Shown here in pieces: positions 17,067-25,052 of a DNA stretch of 64,000 nt. This DNA is from Shinella pollutisoli. GTDB taxonomy: Bacteria > Pseudomonadota > Alphaproteobacteria > Rhizobiales > Rhizobiaceae. The notes beneath the pieces were generated by a model. It searched no databases and was not told the origin of the DNA. It was given only the letters and a program-made list of their open reading frames with translations. Position 1 is the first letter of the stretch. Every line of letters starts with the position of its first letter. The DNA lies in the NCBI RefSeq assembly GCF_024609765.1, contig NZ_JANFDG010000030.1, positions 1 through 64,000 of the forward strand. The letters run 5' to 3'. The translations under genes were made by a program, and so were the position numbers.

Positions 17067-18008
17067 ATGGACATCCGCCAACTGCGCTATTTCGTGGCCA
17101 TCGCGGAGCTGGGGTCGTTCTCCCGCGCGGCGGCGCAGCTTCACATCGCCCAGCCGGCCCTCTCGCTGCATGTGCGCAACATGGAGGCGGCGCTCGGGAC
17201 GCCGCTGCTGTTCCGCAATCCGAAGGGCGTGGTGCCGACGGAGGCGGGGGAGATCCTGCTGCGCAACGCCCGCGCCATCCTCAGCCAGATCGCGATCGCC
17301 GAGGAGGAAATCCGCGGCCATGACAGCGATCCCGCCGGCGAGGTCCGCATCGGCCTGCCGGGCACGATCGGCCAGATCCTCGCCGTCCCGCTGATCCTCG
17401 CCGCACGGGCGCGCTATCCGAGGATCAAGCTGCGCATCGCGGAGGCGATGAGCGGCTTCGTGCTGGAATGGATGCGGGCCGCGCGCATCGACCTCGCGGT
17501 CCTCTACCGCGAGGTCGGCGACGGCGGCATCGCCACGGTCCGCCTGCTGGAGGAGGAGCTCGTCTTCTTCGGCCCGCCCGCGGCATCGCCGGGAATCGCG
17601 CTTCCCCTGCCGGGAACGACGCTGCCGTTCCGCGCCGTCGCACGGATGCCGCTGATCCTGCCGGGCGGCGCGCACGGGCTGCGCGAGCTGCTGGAACGGG
17701 AGGCCGCGGCCTGCGGGGCGACGCTCGACCCGGTGATCGACGTCGATTCCTATTCGAACATCAAGGAGCTCGTCGCGGCCGGCCTCGGCTATTCGATCCT
17801 GCCGCTCAACGCCATCGCGCAGGCCGCGGGCGCGGGCGAACTGTCGAGCTGGCCGATCGCCGACCCGCCGCTCAAGCGCTCGATCCATCTCGCCCATTCC
17901 ACCGAACGGCCGATGACGAACGCGGTCAGGGCGATCGACGCGCTCATGCGGGACGTGCTGCAGGACCTCGCCCGCACCGGCGCCTGGGCCGGCACCCGCG
18001 TCCTCTGA
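17067..18008 (+). CDS. LysR-family regulator (RipR position) of the itaconate-type cluster
   Basis: A 313-residue LysR-type regulator. The N-terminal winged helix-turn-helix (residues 1-60, with FSRAAAQLHIAQPALSLHVR) is complete and is followed by a LysR substrate domain from about residue 90. The start at 17067 has CAGGA upstream. In P. aeruginosa and Salmonella a LysR gene (RipR) sits beside the itaconate genes and answers to itaconate, so the same job is likely here. Its targets would be its own unit and the divergent region at 15671-15861. The sequence also resembles Nac-like LysR proteins, so a broader role is not excluded. Confidence 0.85.
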   Translation: MDIRQLRYFVAIAELGSFSRAAAQLHIAQPALSLHVRNMEAALGTPLLFRNPKGVVPTEAGEILLRNARAILSQIAIAEEEIRGHDSDPAGEVRIGLPGTIGQILAVPLILAARARYPRIKLRIAEAMSGFVLEWMRAARIDLAVLYREVGDGGIATVRLLEEELVFFGPPAASPGIALPLPGTTLPFRAVARMPLILPGGAHGLRELLEREAAACGATLDPVIDVDSYSNIKELVAAGLGYSILPLNAIAQAAGAGELSSWPIADPPLKRSIHLAHSTERPMTNAVRAIDALMRDVLQDLARTGAWAGTRVL

Positions 18009-18053
18009 CGATCCGGAACGGACGGCGCCGATCCACACCGTGGCGGAAGGGAA

Positions 18054-18064
18054 TAATACCAGTT
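18054..18064 (-). promoter_or_regulatory. NanR-like box upstream of the GntR/UTRA gene
   Basis: The forward strand reads TAATACCAGTT, whose reverse complement is AACTGGTATTA. It lies 52 bases before the GntR start. The same core AACTGGTAT occurs before nanE, before oiaX and before apnO, always in the same orientation relative to the gene. E. coli NanR binds GGTATA repeats. Both GntR genes in this window are candidate binders. Confidence 0.55.
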
Positions 18065-18116
18065 CAACACACGAAAAAAATATTGCATAAAGGGGCATGT
18101 TCCGCGCGGGTGCCCC

Positions 18117-18863
18117 ATGAACGATCAGGCCATCATCGATTTTCTGGCGGGCCTGGTGTCCCCCGAGAGCGGCGAGCCGCTCTACCGTCAGCTCGGGACG
18201 GCGCTGAAGACCGCCATCGACACGTCGGTCCTGAAGCGGGGCGCCGTCATCCCCAGCGAGCGCGACCTCGGCGAAGGGCTCGGCATATCCCGCGTCACGG
18301 TGCGCAAGGCCATCGAGGGGCTGGTGTCCGAAGGGCTGCTCGACCGGCGCCAGGGCGCCAAGACGGTGGTGTCTCCCCGGCTGGAGAAGTCGCTGGCGAC
18401 GATGACGAGCTTCTCCGAGGACATGCGCTTGCGCGGGCTCGAACCCGGATGCGTCTGGATTTCCAGAGAAATCAGCCGCCCCTCGCCCGCGGAGATGATG
18501 GCGCTGGGCATTCCCGCCCACGAGCGGGTCGTGCGGCTGCGGCGGCTGCGCACGGCGGACGGCACGCCGATTGCCATCGAGACCGCCACCCTGCCCGCGC
18601 GCTTCGTGCCCGACCCGCAGGCGATCGGCGATTCCCTCTACGAATATCTCGCCGGCCACGGTGCCCTGCCGGTGCGCGCCATGCAGCGCATGCAGGCCAA
18701 GCCCGCCTCCGAGGAGGAGCGCCGGCTGCTCGCCACGCCCGAGGGCTCAAGCCTCCTGACGATGGAACGGCGCTGCTTTCTTGCCGACGACCAGATCGTC
18801 GAGTTCACCCAGACGAAATACCGCGGCGACGTCTACGATTTCGTCATCGAGCTGACGCGATAA
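18117..18863 (+). CDS. GntR-family regulator with UTRA domain (HutC/DasR class)
   Basis: A 248-residue regulator. The N-terminal GntR winged helix (about residues 20-85) shows LYRQLGTALKTAID, PSERDLGEGLGISRVTVRKA and LVSEGLLDRRQGAKTVV. The rest is a UTRA ligand domain with LRRLRTADGTPIAIETATLP. In this class the ligand is often an amino-sugar phosphate (NagR, DasR), which fits the NanE and NanK genes directly downstream. The gene lies between two copies of the AACTGGTAT box, so it probably regulates itself and the nan operon. DasR-type sites share the ACTGGT half-site. Confidence 0.87.
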   Translation: MNDQAIIDFLAGLVSPESGEPLYRQLGTALKTAIDTSVLKRGAVIPSERDLGEGLGISRVTVRKAIEGLVSEGLLDRRQGAKTVVSPRLEKSLATMTSFSEDMRLRGLEPGCVWISREISRPSPAEMMALGIPAHERVVRLRRLRTADGTPIAIETATLPARFVPDPQAIGDSLYEYLAGHGALPVRAMQRMQAKPASEEERRLLATPEGSSLLTMERRCFLADDQIVEFTQTKYRGDVYDFVIELTR

Positions 18864-18871
18864 TACCAGTT
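18861..18871 (-). promoter_or_regulatory. NanR-like box upstream of nanE
   Basis: The forward strand reads TAATACCAGTT, identical over 11 bases to the copy at 18054-18064. It begins inside the last codon of the GntR gene and lies about 75 bases before the chosen nanE start. Confidence 0.55.
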
Positions 18872-18945
18872 TAATTCCTGTTGCATTCTGGTTTCTTCCT
18901 GCTAGCGTGCCGGACATGTGGGAATGGACGTGCGGGAGGATGCGC

Positions 18946-19632
18946 GTGACCTTCGATATCCGCCAGCTCGAGAACGGCCTGATCGTCTCCTGCCAGCCGG
19001 TGAAGGGCGGCCCGATGGATCATGCCGCCATGGTCGTCGGCTTCGCGCTCGCGGCCCTCGACGGCGGTGCCGCCGGCCTCAGGATCGAATCCGCCGACTA
19101 TGTGCGCGCCGTGCGCAAGGCGACGGACCGCCCGGTCATCGGCCTCGTCAAGCGCGACCTGACGGACTCGCCCGTCCGCATCACGCCCCTCCTTCAGGAT
19201 GTCGACGACCTTGCCGAAGCCGGCGCGGACATCATCGCCTACGACGCGACGGCGCGGCCGCGCCCGGTGGAGACCGCCGCCCTCGTCGCCCGCATCCGCG
19301 CCGCCGGCAAGGTCGCCATGGCCGACTGCTCGGTGCTTACCGACGCCGAACGCGCGCTCGCCGAGGGCGCCGCCGTCGTCGGCTCGACGCTTGCCGGCTA
19401 TACCGGCCCCATCGAGCCGACCGAGCCGGATTTCGCGCTCATGGCCGGCATGCGCGCATTGACGCCCTACGTGATCGCCGAGGGCTGCGTGCGCACGCCG
19501 GAACAGGCGGTGCGCGCAAAGGCCGCGGGTGCCTTCGCGGTGGTCGTCGGCTCGGCCATCACCCGCCCCGAGCACGTGACCTCCTGGTTCCGCGGCGCGC
19601 TCGACGGCGCCGCCACGGCAGGCGGGGGCTGA
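18946..19632 (+). CDS. nanE: N-acetylmannosamine-6-phosphate 2-epimerase
   Basis: A 228-residue TIM-barrel epimerase that converts N-acetylmannosamine-6-phosphate to N-acetylglucosamine-6-phosphate in the cytoplasm. Family marks are LIVSCQPVKGGPMDHA, GLRIESADYVRAVR, PVIGLVKRDL (catalytic lysine region), SPVRITPLLQDVDDL, ADIIAYDAT, VAMADCSVLTD and VVGSTLAGYTG. I chose the GTG at 18946 because GGGAGG at 18934-18939 is spaced six bases from it. The in-frame ATG at 18940 touches that site and is too close, and an earlier ATG at 18907 would give a long odd extension. It is followed five bases later by the kinase. Confidence 0.9.
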   Translation: MTFDIRQLENGLIVSCQPVKGGPMDHAAMVVGFALAALDGGAAGLRIESADYVRAVRKATDRPVIGLVKRDLTDSPVRITPLLQDVDDLAEAGADIIAYDATARPRPVETAALVARIRAAGKVAMADCSVLTDAERALAEGAAVVGSTLAGYTGPIEPTEPDFALMAGMRALTPYVIAEGCVRTPEQAVRAKAAGAFAVVVGSAITRPEHVTSWFRGALDGAATAGGG

Positions 19633-19637
19633 CCGTC

Positions 19638-20510
19638 ATGGCCGTTCCCGACAGCGTCCTGTCCATCGACGTCGGCGGCACGAAGATGCTGGCGGCGCTG
19701 GTGCGGGACGGTGCCGTTCTGGAGACGGTCCGGCTGGCGACGCCGCGGGGCGGCGACCCGTCCGCATGGTTCGAGGCGCTGTTTGCGGAGATCGCCTCCT
19801 GGCAGGGCCGCTATTCGGCCGTCGGGCTCGCCGTCACCGGCATCGTCGACGACGGGCACTGGTCGGCGCTGAACCGCAGGACGCTCGACATTCCCGACCG
19901 CTTTCCCCTTGCCGCCACGGTCGCCCGCTTCACCGACCGGCCCGTCTTCGCCGCCAACGACGCCCAGGCCGCCGCCTGGGGCGAGCACGCCTTCGGCGCC
20001 GGCGCAGGGGAAGACATGGTATTCCTCACCGTCTCCACCGGGATCGGCGGCGGGATCGTGCTCGGCGGCCGGTTGTTCGGCGGCCTTGCCGGCCATTTCG
20101 GCCAGCTCCGCGACGACGACCATCCCGACGAGGCGCTGGAGGACCGCGTCTCGGGCCGGTGGCTCGCCGCCCAGGCCCGCCCGCATCGGACCGACGCCAC
20201 GGCGCGCGACGTCTTCGCCGCAGCAAAGGCGGGCGAAGGCTGGGCGCAGGCGCTCGTGCGGGTCTCCGCCGGCCGCACCGCCCTTCTCTGCCGCAACGTG
20301 CAGCTCGCGCTCGACCCGCGGCGCATCGTCATCGGCGGCAGCATCGGCCTTGCCGAAGGCTATCTCGCCGCGGTGGAACAGGCGCTCGCGCCCGTTCCGG
20401 CCCGCCTGCGGCCTTCGCTCCATTCCGCCGCATTGGGAGAAAATGCGGGGATCATCGGCATCGCAAGTCTTGCACAACGACAGGCAACCTCGAGGGAGAA
20501 CGAGACATGA
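19638..20510 (+). CDS. nanK: ROK-family kinase, probable N-acetylmannosamine kinase
   Basis: A 290-residue ROK kinase that probably phosphorylates N-acetylmannosamine to supply NanE. The N-terminal phosphate loop is LSIDVGGTKMLAAL, the catalytic aspartate is in FAANDAQAAAWGE, and STGIGGGIVLGGRLFGG follows. The ROK zinc site is reduced: the histidine is present in GHFGQL, but the CxCGxxGC cluster of the larger family is absent, as in some NanK proteins. It ends in ATGA, with its stop overlapping the start of the binding-protein gene by four bases. Glucokinase or another N-acetylhexosamine kinase is the alternative. Confidence 0.8.
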   Translation: MAVPDSVLSIDVGGTKMLAALVRDGAVLETVRLATPRGGDPSAWFEALFAEIASWQGRYSAVGLAVTGIVDDGHWSALNRRTLDIPDRFPLAATVARFTDRPVFAANDAQAAAWGEHAFGAGAGEDMVFLTVSTGIGGGIVLGGRLFGGLAGHFGQLRDDDHPDEALEDRVSGRWLAAQARPHRTDATARDVFAAAKAGEGWAQALVRVSAGRTALLCRNVQLALDPRRIVIGGSIGLAEGYLAAVEQALAPVPARLRPSLHSAALGENAGIIGIASLAQRQATSRENET

Positions 20511-21838
20511 GACATTCGACGATGAAGATCCGGGCGCTCTATGCCGCCTGCATGCTGAGCCTCTTCACCGGTCCGGCACTGGCCGAGGTGACCGTGCTCG
20601 GCTGGCCGGGCGGGCCGGAGGAGGTGGCGCTGCGCGCCGCCGCGGACGCCTACAACGCCAAGGCCGACCTCGCCGACGCCGACAAGGTCGAGCTTCTGTT
20701 CTTCAACCGCGACGGCTTCTGGGACAAGCTGCAGGCGGACCTCGCCGCCGGCTCCACCGCCTTCGACATCAACCTGCTCGCAACCTACTCCATCGGCCGC
20801 TACGCGCCGTTCATGGAGCCGATCGCGCTTTCCGACGAGGCGAAGGCGGTCTACGGCGATTCCGTGCTGGCGACGATGCAGTACCAAGGCGAGCAATACG
20901 GCGTGCCGACCGACCTTTCCCTGCATTTCATGTACTATCGCAAGGACCTGATCGACGCCCTGCTGAACGATGACGCGGCCAAGGCGAAATATGCCGAGAT
21001 CGCGGAAAAGCATCTCGGCAAGAAGCTCGAGCCCAAGCAGCCCGACGCCTGGGACTGGGACGATTACACCGCGACCGCGCTCTATTTCACCCAGGCGGTC
21101 AACCCGGACAGCCCGACGCGCTACGGCACCGTGCTGCAGATGAAGAACCTGCTCTTCAACATCATGGTCTGGCAGTCCCTGCCGCGCGCCTACGGTGCGG
21201 ACTGGAGGGACGACGGCGGCAAGATCACCGTCAATTCCGACGCCTACCGCAAGGGCCTCGAAGTCTACAAGCTGCTTTACGACGCCGGCGCGACGCCGCG
21301 CGATTCGCTTTCCTACGAGTTCGCGGAAGCGAACGCCGCCTACGCTTCCGGCCAGGTGGCCGCCATGCTGCAATGGAACGCCGCGGCAGGCGACCTGACC
21401 AGCACGGAGAAATCGCCCGCCGTCGCCGAGGTGACCGACACCGTGGCGCCGCCCTCCGGCCCCGCGGGCCGCTTCACCCATATCCATGGCCTCGGCTTCG
21501 GCCTCAACAAGAACGCCGAGAACAAGGACGGCGCCGTCCGCTTCCTGAAATGGCTGTCCTCGAAGGAGGCCGCGCTGATCTATGCCCGCAACAACGGTGC
21601 CCCGGCCTTGACGCCCGAGGTGGTGGCCGAGGTCGCGGGCGAGCGGCCCGACCTCGTCAAGCTCGGCGAATTCGCCGGCAAGTACGGCTACGTCATGAAC
21701 GGCGGCACCTCCGCCAAGGCGCTTTCCGTCTACGAGCTGCAGGCGAAGGAGTTCACCGGCTACTGGTCCGGCCAGCAATCGCTCGACGACGCGCTGGCGA
21801 ACACGGAAAAGGGCATGGCCGACCTCCTGAAGGAGTAG
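20507..21838 (+). CDS. ABC sugar transporter substrate-binding protein (CUT1 type)
   Basis: A 443-residue extracellular solute-binding protein of family 1. It has a Sec signal peptide of about 25-30 residues with ALYAACMLSLFTGPALAE; cleavage probably follows ALA. The body has the usual features FINRDGF-type loops (here LLFFNRDGFWDKLQADLA), YGVPTDLSLHFMYYRKDL and AMLQWNAAAGDL. GAGGGAG lies before the ATG at 20507. It is coupled to nanK and followed by two permeases. The ligand is probably an N-acetylated sugar such as ManNAc or a sialic-acid-derived sugar, inferred from NanE and NanK. Confidence 0.87.
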   Translation: MRHSTMKIRALYAACMLSLFTGPALAEVTVLGWPGGPEEVALRAAADAYNAKADLADADKVELLFFNRDGFWDKLQADLAAGSTAFDINLLATYSIGRYAPFMEPIALSDEAKAVYGDSVLATMQYQGEQYGVPTDLSLHFMYYRKDLIDALLNDDAAKAKYAEIAEKHLGKKLEPKQPDAWDWDDYTATALYFTQAVNPDSPTRYGTVLQMKNLLFNIMVWQSLPRAYGADWRDDGGKITVNSDAYRKGLEVYKLLYDAGATPRDSLSYEFAEANAAYASGQVAAMLQWNAAAGDLTSTEKSPAVAEVTDTVAPPSGPAGRFTHIHGLGFGLNKNAENKDGAVRFLKWLSSKEAALIYARNNGAPALTPEVVAEVAGERPDLVKLGEFAGKYGYVMNGGTSAKALSVYELQAKEFTGYWSGQQSLDDALANTEKGMADLLKE

Positions 21839-21893
21839 CCGACCTGGACGGACGCGCCGCCGCGCGTCCGTCCGCTTACCGGAAAGGGGCGCC

Positions 21894-22778
21894 ATGACGA
21901 CGAGAAGGAAGATCGAGATCTCCGAATTCCGGATCCTCGCCGCGCCGCTGGTCGCATTCCTCGTCCTGTTCCTCGGCTTTCCGGCCGTCGTCAATCTCGT
22001 CTATTCCGTGTCCGAGGTGAGCTTCGAGACGCTCAGGCGGCCGGCGCTTTCCGGTTTCGGAAACTTCGCGGCCGTGCTGGGCGATGCGGCCTTCTGGCGG
22101 GCGAGCTGGTTCTCCTTCCGCTTCGGCCTCCTGACCGCCGTCATCGAATGCGGCCTCGGCCTGTTCCTGGCGATCTTCCTCTCGCCGCTGATCGAGAAGC
22201 GAAGCTGGCTGCTGGCGATCCTGATGATGCCGCTGATGGTCGCCCCGGCGCTGGTCGGCCTGATGTACCGCCTCGTGCTACACGAGTTCGTCGGCCCCGT
22301 GCCCTACTATCTCTGGGCCTATCTCGGCGCGAGCATCTCCTTCCTCGGCGCCGGTTCCGCCTTCTGGACGCTCGTGGCCATCGAGACGCTGCAATGGACG
22401 CCCTTCGCGCTGCTGCTCTTCTACATGGCCTACCAGGCGATCCCGGCGGAGGTGAACGAGGCCGCGACGCTCGACGGCGCGGGCGGTCTCCAGCGGCTGC
22501 GCCATATCGAGCTGCCGCTGATGAGGCCGACGATCGTCGTCGCGCTGCTCATCCGCTTCATCGACGGCTTCCGGGTCTTCGACAATGTCTACGTGCTCAC
22601 CGGCAGCGGACCGGGCGGCTCCACCGCGTCGCTGTCGATCTACATCTACGAGGCCTTCTTCAAGCAGGGCGCCATCGGCAAGGCCGTCGCCGCCTCGGTG
22701 ATCCTGTTCGCCGTCTCCTTCGCCGTGCTCTACGGCCTCAACGCCATCGCCGCCCGCCGCAAAGGAAAAGGCCGATGA
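21894..22778 (+). CDS. ABC sugar transporter permease (MalF/UgpA type)
   Basis: A 294-residue inner-membrane permease with about six membrane segments, the first being LAAPLVAFLVLFLGFPAVVNLVY. The EAA loop that contacts the ATPase is VNEAATLDGAGGLQRLRHIELP. The gene starts 55 bases after the binding-protein gene and ends by an ATGA overlap with the second permease. Confidence 0.9.
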   Translation: MTTRRKIEISEFRILAAPLVAFLVLFLGFPAVVNLVYSVSEVSFETLRRPALSGFGNFAAVLGDAAFWRASWFSFRFGLLTAVIECGLGLFLAIFLSPLIEKRSWLLAILMMPLMVAPALVGLMYRLVLHEFVGPVPYYLWAYLGASISFLGAGSAFWTLVAIETLQWTPFALLLFYMAYQAIPAEVNEAATLDGAGGLQRLRHIELPLMRPTIVVALLIRFIDGFRVFDNVYVLTGSGPGGSTASLSIYIYEAFFKQGAIGKAVAASVILFAVSFAVLYGLNAIAARRKGKGR

Positions 22779-23596
22779 TCGCAGCACTCCGCTGGGCCGT
22801 CTTCGCCATCGCCGCCCTCGCCCTCAACTTCCCGATCCTCGTGACGCTCTCGACGTCCTTCAAGAGCGCCCGCGAGCTCTCCGCCAATCCGGGCCTGTGG
22901 GTATGGTCGCCGACGCTCGAGAACTACCTCGCGGTGTTCCAGGTGAGCGAGCGGCTCAACATCTTCCTCTATCTCTTCAACAGCCTGGCGGTGTCGCTGA
23001 TCGGCACGGGGCTCGCGGTCGCGCTGGCGCTGCCGGCGGCCTATGCCATCGCCCGCGGCCGGCTCGGCGAGCGCACGCTGCTGCCGCTGATCGTCAACCT
23101 GCGCGCCGTGCCGCTGATCATCTTCGCCATCCCGCTCTACATGATGTTCCAGTGGCTCTCGCTGCTCGACACGCGGATCGGCCTCGGGCTCATCCTCGCC
23201 ATCGTCAACCTGCCGCTGGCGCTGGTGATCCTCGTCAACGCCGTCAACGACGTGCCGCCGGAGCTCGACGAGGCGGCGCTGATGGACGGGGCTAGCCGCA
23301 CGCAGATCCTCGTCAGGGTGCTCGCTCCCGTCTGCCGCCCGGCGATCGTCACCAGCCTGATCTTCGGCTTCATCACCGCCTGGAACGAGTTCCTCTTCGG
23401 CCTGATGCTGACGACCTCCAAGGCGGTGCCGATCACCGTCGGCGCCTCCTTCTTCTTCGCCGCGAGCGGCGGCGGGGTGCAATGGGGCGTCGCCTCCGCC
23501 GTCATGATCGTCGGCGCGCTGCCGCCGGTCCTGCTCGGCCTGGTGATGTACCGCCAGATCAGCGGCTCGATGACCGCCGGCGCCATCAAGGGGTGA
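22775..23596 (+). CDS. ABC sugar transporter permease (MalG/UgpE type)
   Basis: A 273-residue inner-membrane permease with about six membrane segments. The EAA motif is LDEAALMDGASRTQILVRVL, and the FITAWNEFLFGLML segment near the C-terminus is typical of MalG-type proteins. The start at 22775 overlaps the previous stop by four bases, with AAAGGAAAAGG upstream. No ATP-binding subunit follows, so the importer must borrow an ATPase from another locus, as MsmK or UgpC-type subunits can serve several systems. Confidence 0.9.
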   Translation: MIAALRWAVFAIAALALNFPILVTLSTSFKSARELSANPGLWVWSPTLENYLAVFQVSERLNIFLYLFNSLAVSLIGTGLAVALALPAAYAIARGRLGERTLLPLIVNLRAVPLIIFAIPLYMMFQWLSLLDTRIGLGLILAIVNLPLALVILVNAVNDVPPELDEAALMDGASRTQILVRVLAPVCRPAIVTSLIFGFITAWNEFLFGLMLTTSKAVPITVGASFFFAASGGGVQWGVASAVMIVGALPPVLLGLVMYRQISGSMTAGAIKG

Positions 23597-23681
23597 CGCG
23601 GCCGAGCCGCGCGCGCTGACCGGGGCGATCTCCACCGGCTCCAATGCGTTGCGGACAACGCGCTCTCGCAGCGGACCTATC

Positions 23682-24470
23682 CTAGCGGCTGCGTACCCGC
23701 TCCAGCACGCTGTCCAAGGCCTTGGTCAGCGCGTCGGCGCCGCCGTGCTCGCGGAAGCGGGCGAACATCTGCTCGTTCAGGCCGCCCTTGGTGGAGAACT
23801 CGTGGCGCAGGTCTTCCAGCGACCGGGACGGCGCCGTCAGCGCGACGGTCGAAAGGCTGGCGAAGAGCGGAGCGAGATAGGCACGCGCGCTTTCGGCGGG
23901 CAGGCCCCGCGCCTGCAGCCAGCCGACGACGTGGTCCATGATGCCGAAATAGGGACCCATCAGGGCGCTGGCGGTCGCCAGCAGGTCGTATTCCTCGATC
24001 GTGCGGCATGCGACCGCCGAGCCGAGGCCCGCGAAGAAGGCCTCGACTGCGGAATCCCGCGGAAAGATCGCGGTGACGCCGCTGCGGCTGGCGACGAAGG
24101 GCAGCGGGACCGCACGGACAAGCTCGACCGGAACGCCGATCCAGTCCCGGAGCGTCGCATGGTCCACCGCCGCGACGAGGCTGACCACCCGCTGTGCCGG
24201 CCGGAAACGCAGGGCGCGCACCACCTCCTCCGCCACGTCCGGACGGATCGCGAGGAAGACCATGTCGGCCGCGTCGACCACATGCTGGTTGTCGCGCGCG
24301 ACGCATACCCTGTCCGAAAGGGCCGCGAGACGGGCGGCCGTCGCGGCGGAGCGGGGCGAGACGGCGATGGCCGGCGCCGGCGTGTCGCCGGACAGGACGC
24401 CGGTCACGATCGCCTCGGTGATCGTACCGGTTCCGATGAAACCGAGGCGGGTCGACGTCGAAGGGTTCAT
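23682..24470 (-). CDS. Pyrroline-5-carboxylate reductase family protein (ProC-like)
   Basis: A 262-residue NAD(P)-dependent reductase of the ProC family. The nucleotide-binding start is LGFIGTGTITEAIVTGVL, and AADMVFLAIRPDVAEEV and VVSLVAAVDHATL match the usual second part of the Rossmann domain. The C-terminal dimer domain has the T/S-rich SLEDLRHEFSTKGGLNEQM, close to the ProC VxSPGGTT region but altered. The enzyme would reduce 1-pyrroline-5-carboxylate to proline or act on a similar imine. It is transcribed towards the nan importer and has no clear functional partner here. The altered substrate loop means a different ketimine substrate is possible. Confidence 0.8.
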   Translation of the reverse strand: MNPSTSTRLGFIGTGTITEAIVTGVLSGDTPAPAIAVSPRSAATAARLAALSDRVCVARDNQHVVDAADMVFLAIRPDVAEEVVRALRFRPAQRVVSLVAAVDHATLRDWIGVPVELVRAVPLPFVASRSGVTAIFPRDSAVEAFFAGLGSAVACRTIEEYDLLATASALMGPYFGIMDHVVGWLQARGLPAESARAYLAPLFASLSTVALTAPSRSLEDLRHEFSTKGGLNEQMFARFREHGGADALTKALDSVLERVRSR

Positions 24471-25052
24471 GGCTCAATCCTCGCAAATGCCGTGAAAGCC
24501 TTCAGGCAAAGACGATGCCGGTCAAGGGCCCCGCCGGCGATTGCACGGAGTTTTTCGGAATCATCGCGTGCGCGGAGCAGATCGCGGCCGGACGATAGCG
24601 CCCGAGAATATCCGGCGTATCCCGCTCGGCTTTGCCGGCCGGGCTCGCCTTCTTTGGCCGCCCGTTCAGGTCTCCCGGACCTCACCATCGTTCCGTCGCC
24701 TGGTCGGTCGGAAAGGCCTCGGCGCAGGTGACGTTGACACGGGGCAGCGCGATCACCTCGCCGATGATCTGCGGAATGCTTCCCGGCTGACATGAAGCGC
24801 AGCATTCACCCGATTGCCGGGAATGGAGATGCCGCGATGAGCCACCCTCGGGCCGGCGCCGCTCGTCGTCAGGCGCGTCTTCGAGGTACCGGGCGAAGCC
24901 ACTGTCGTGGACAAGACGATCTTCCGGGCGGCGCAGTGTTGAAATCTCGCGGCACGCCTATGGGATGGCCGACGGGTAGAACCATCTTGCCGGCGGCAGC
25001 GCCTCGGCGCGCCACGCCGAGGTGCGCAAGGCCTGTCCCGGCCTCCACTGAT
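24471..25052. other. About 580 bp without a recognisable gene; possible degraded sequence
   Basis: No open frame here has family character. On the forward strand 24841-24939 encodes a 33-residue fragment containing PAPLVVRRVFEVPGEATVVD. It resembles part of a GntR UTRA domain and is closed by stops on both sides, so it could be a remnant of a lost regulator. The similarity is weak. The segment just upstream of the ProC-like gene probably holds its promoter. I see no hairpin terminator for the apiose kinase unit that ends at 25053. Confidence 0.35.

Noticed and set aside
24467-24805. Reverse open frame of 112 codons before the ProC-like gene
   Set aside because: Arginine-rich composition typical of a non-coding frame in GC-rich DNA, no ribosome site and no recognisable motif.
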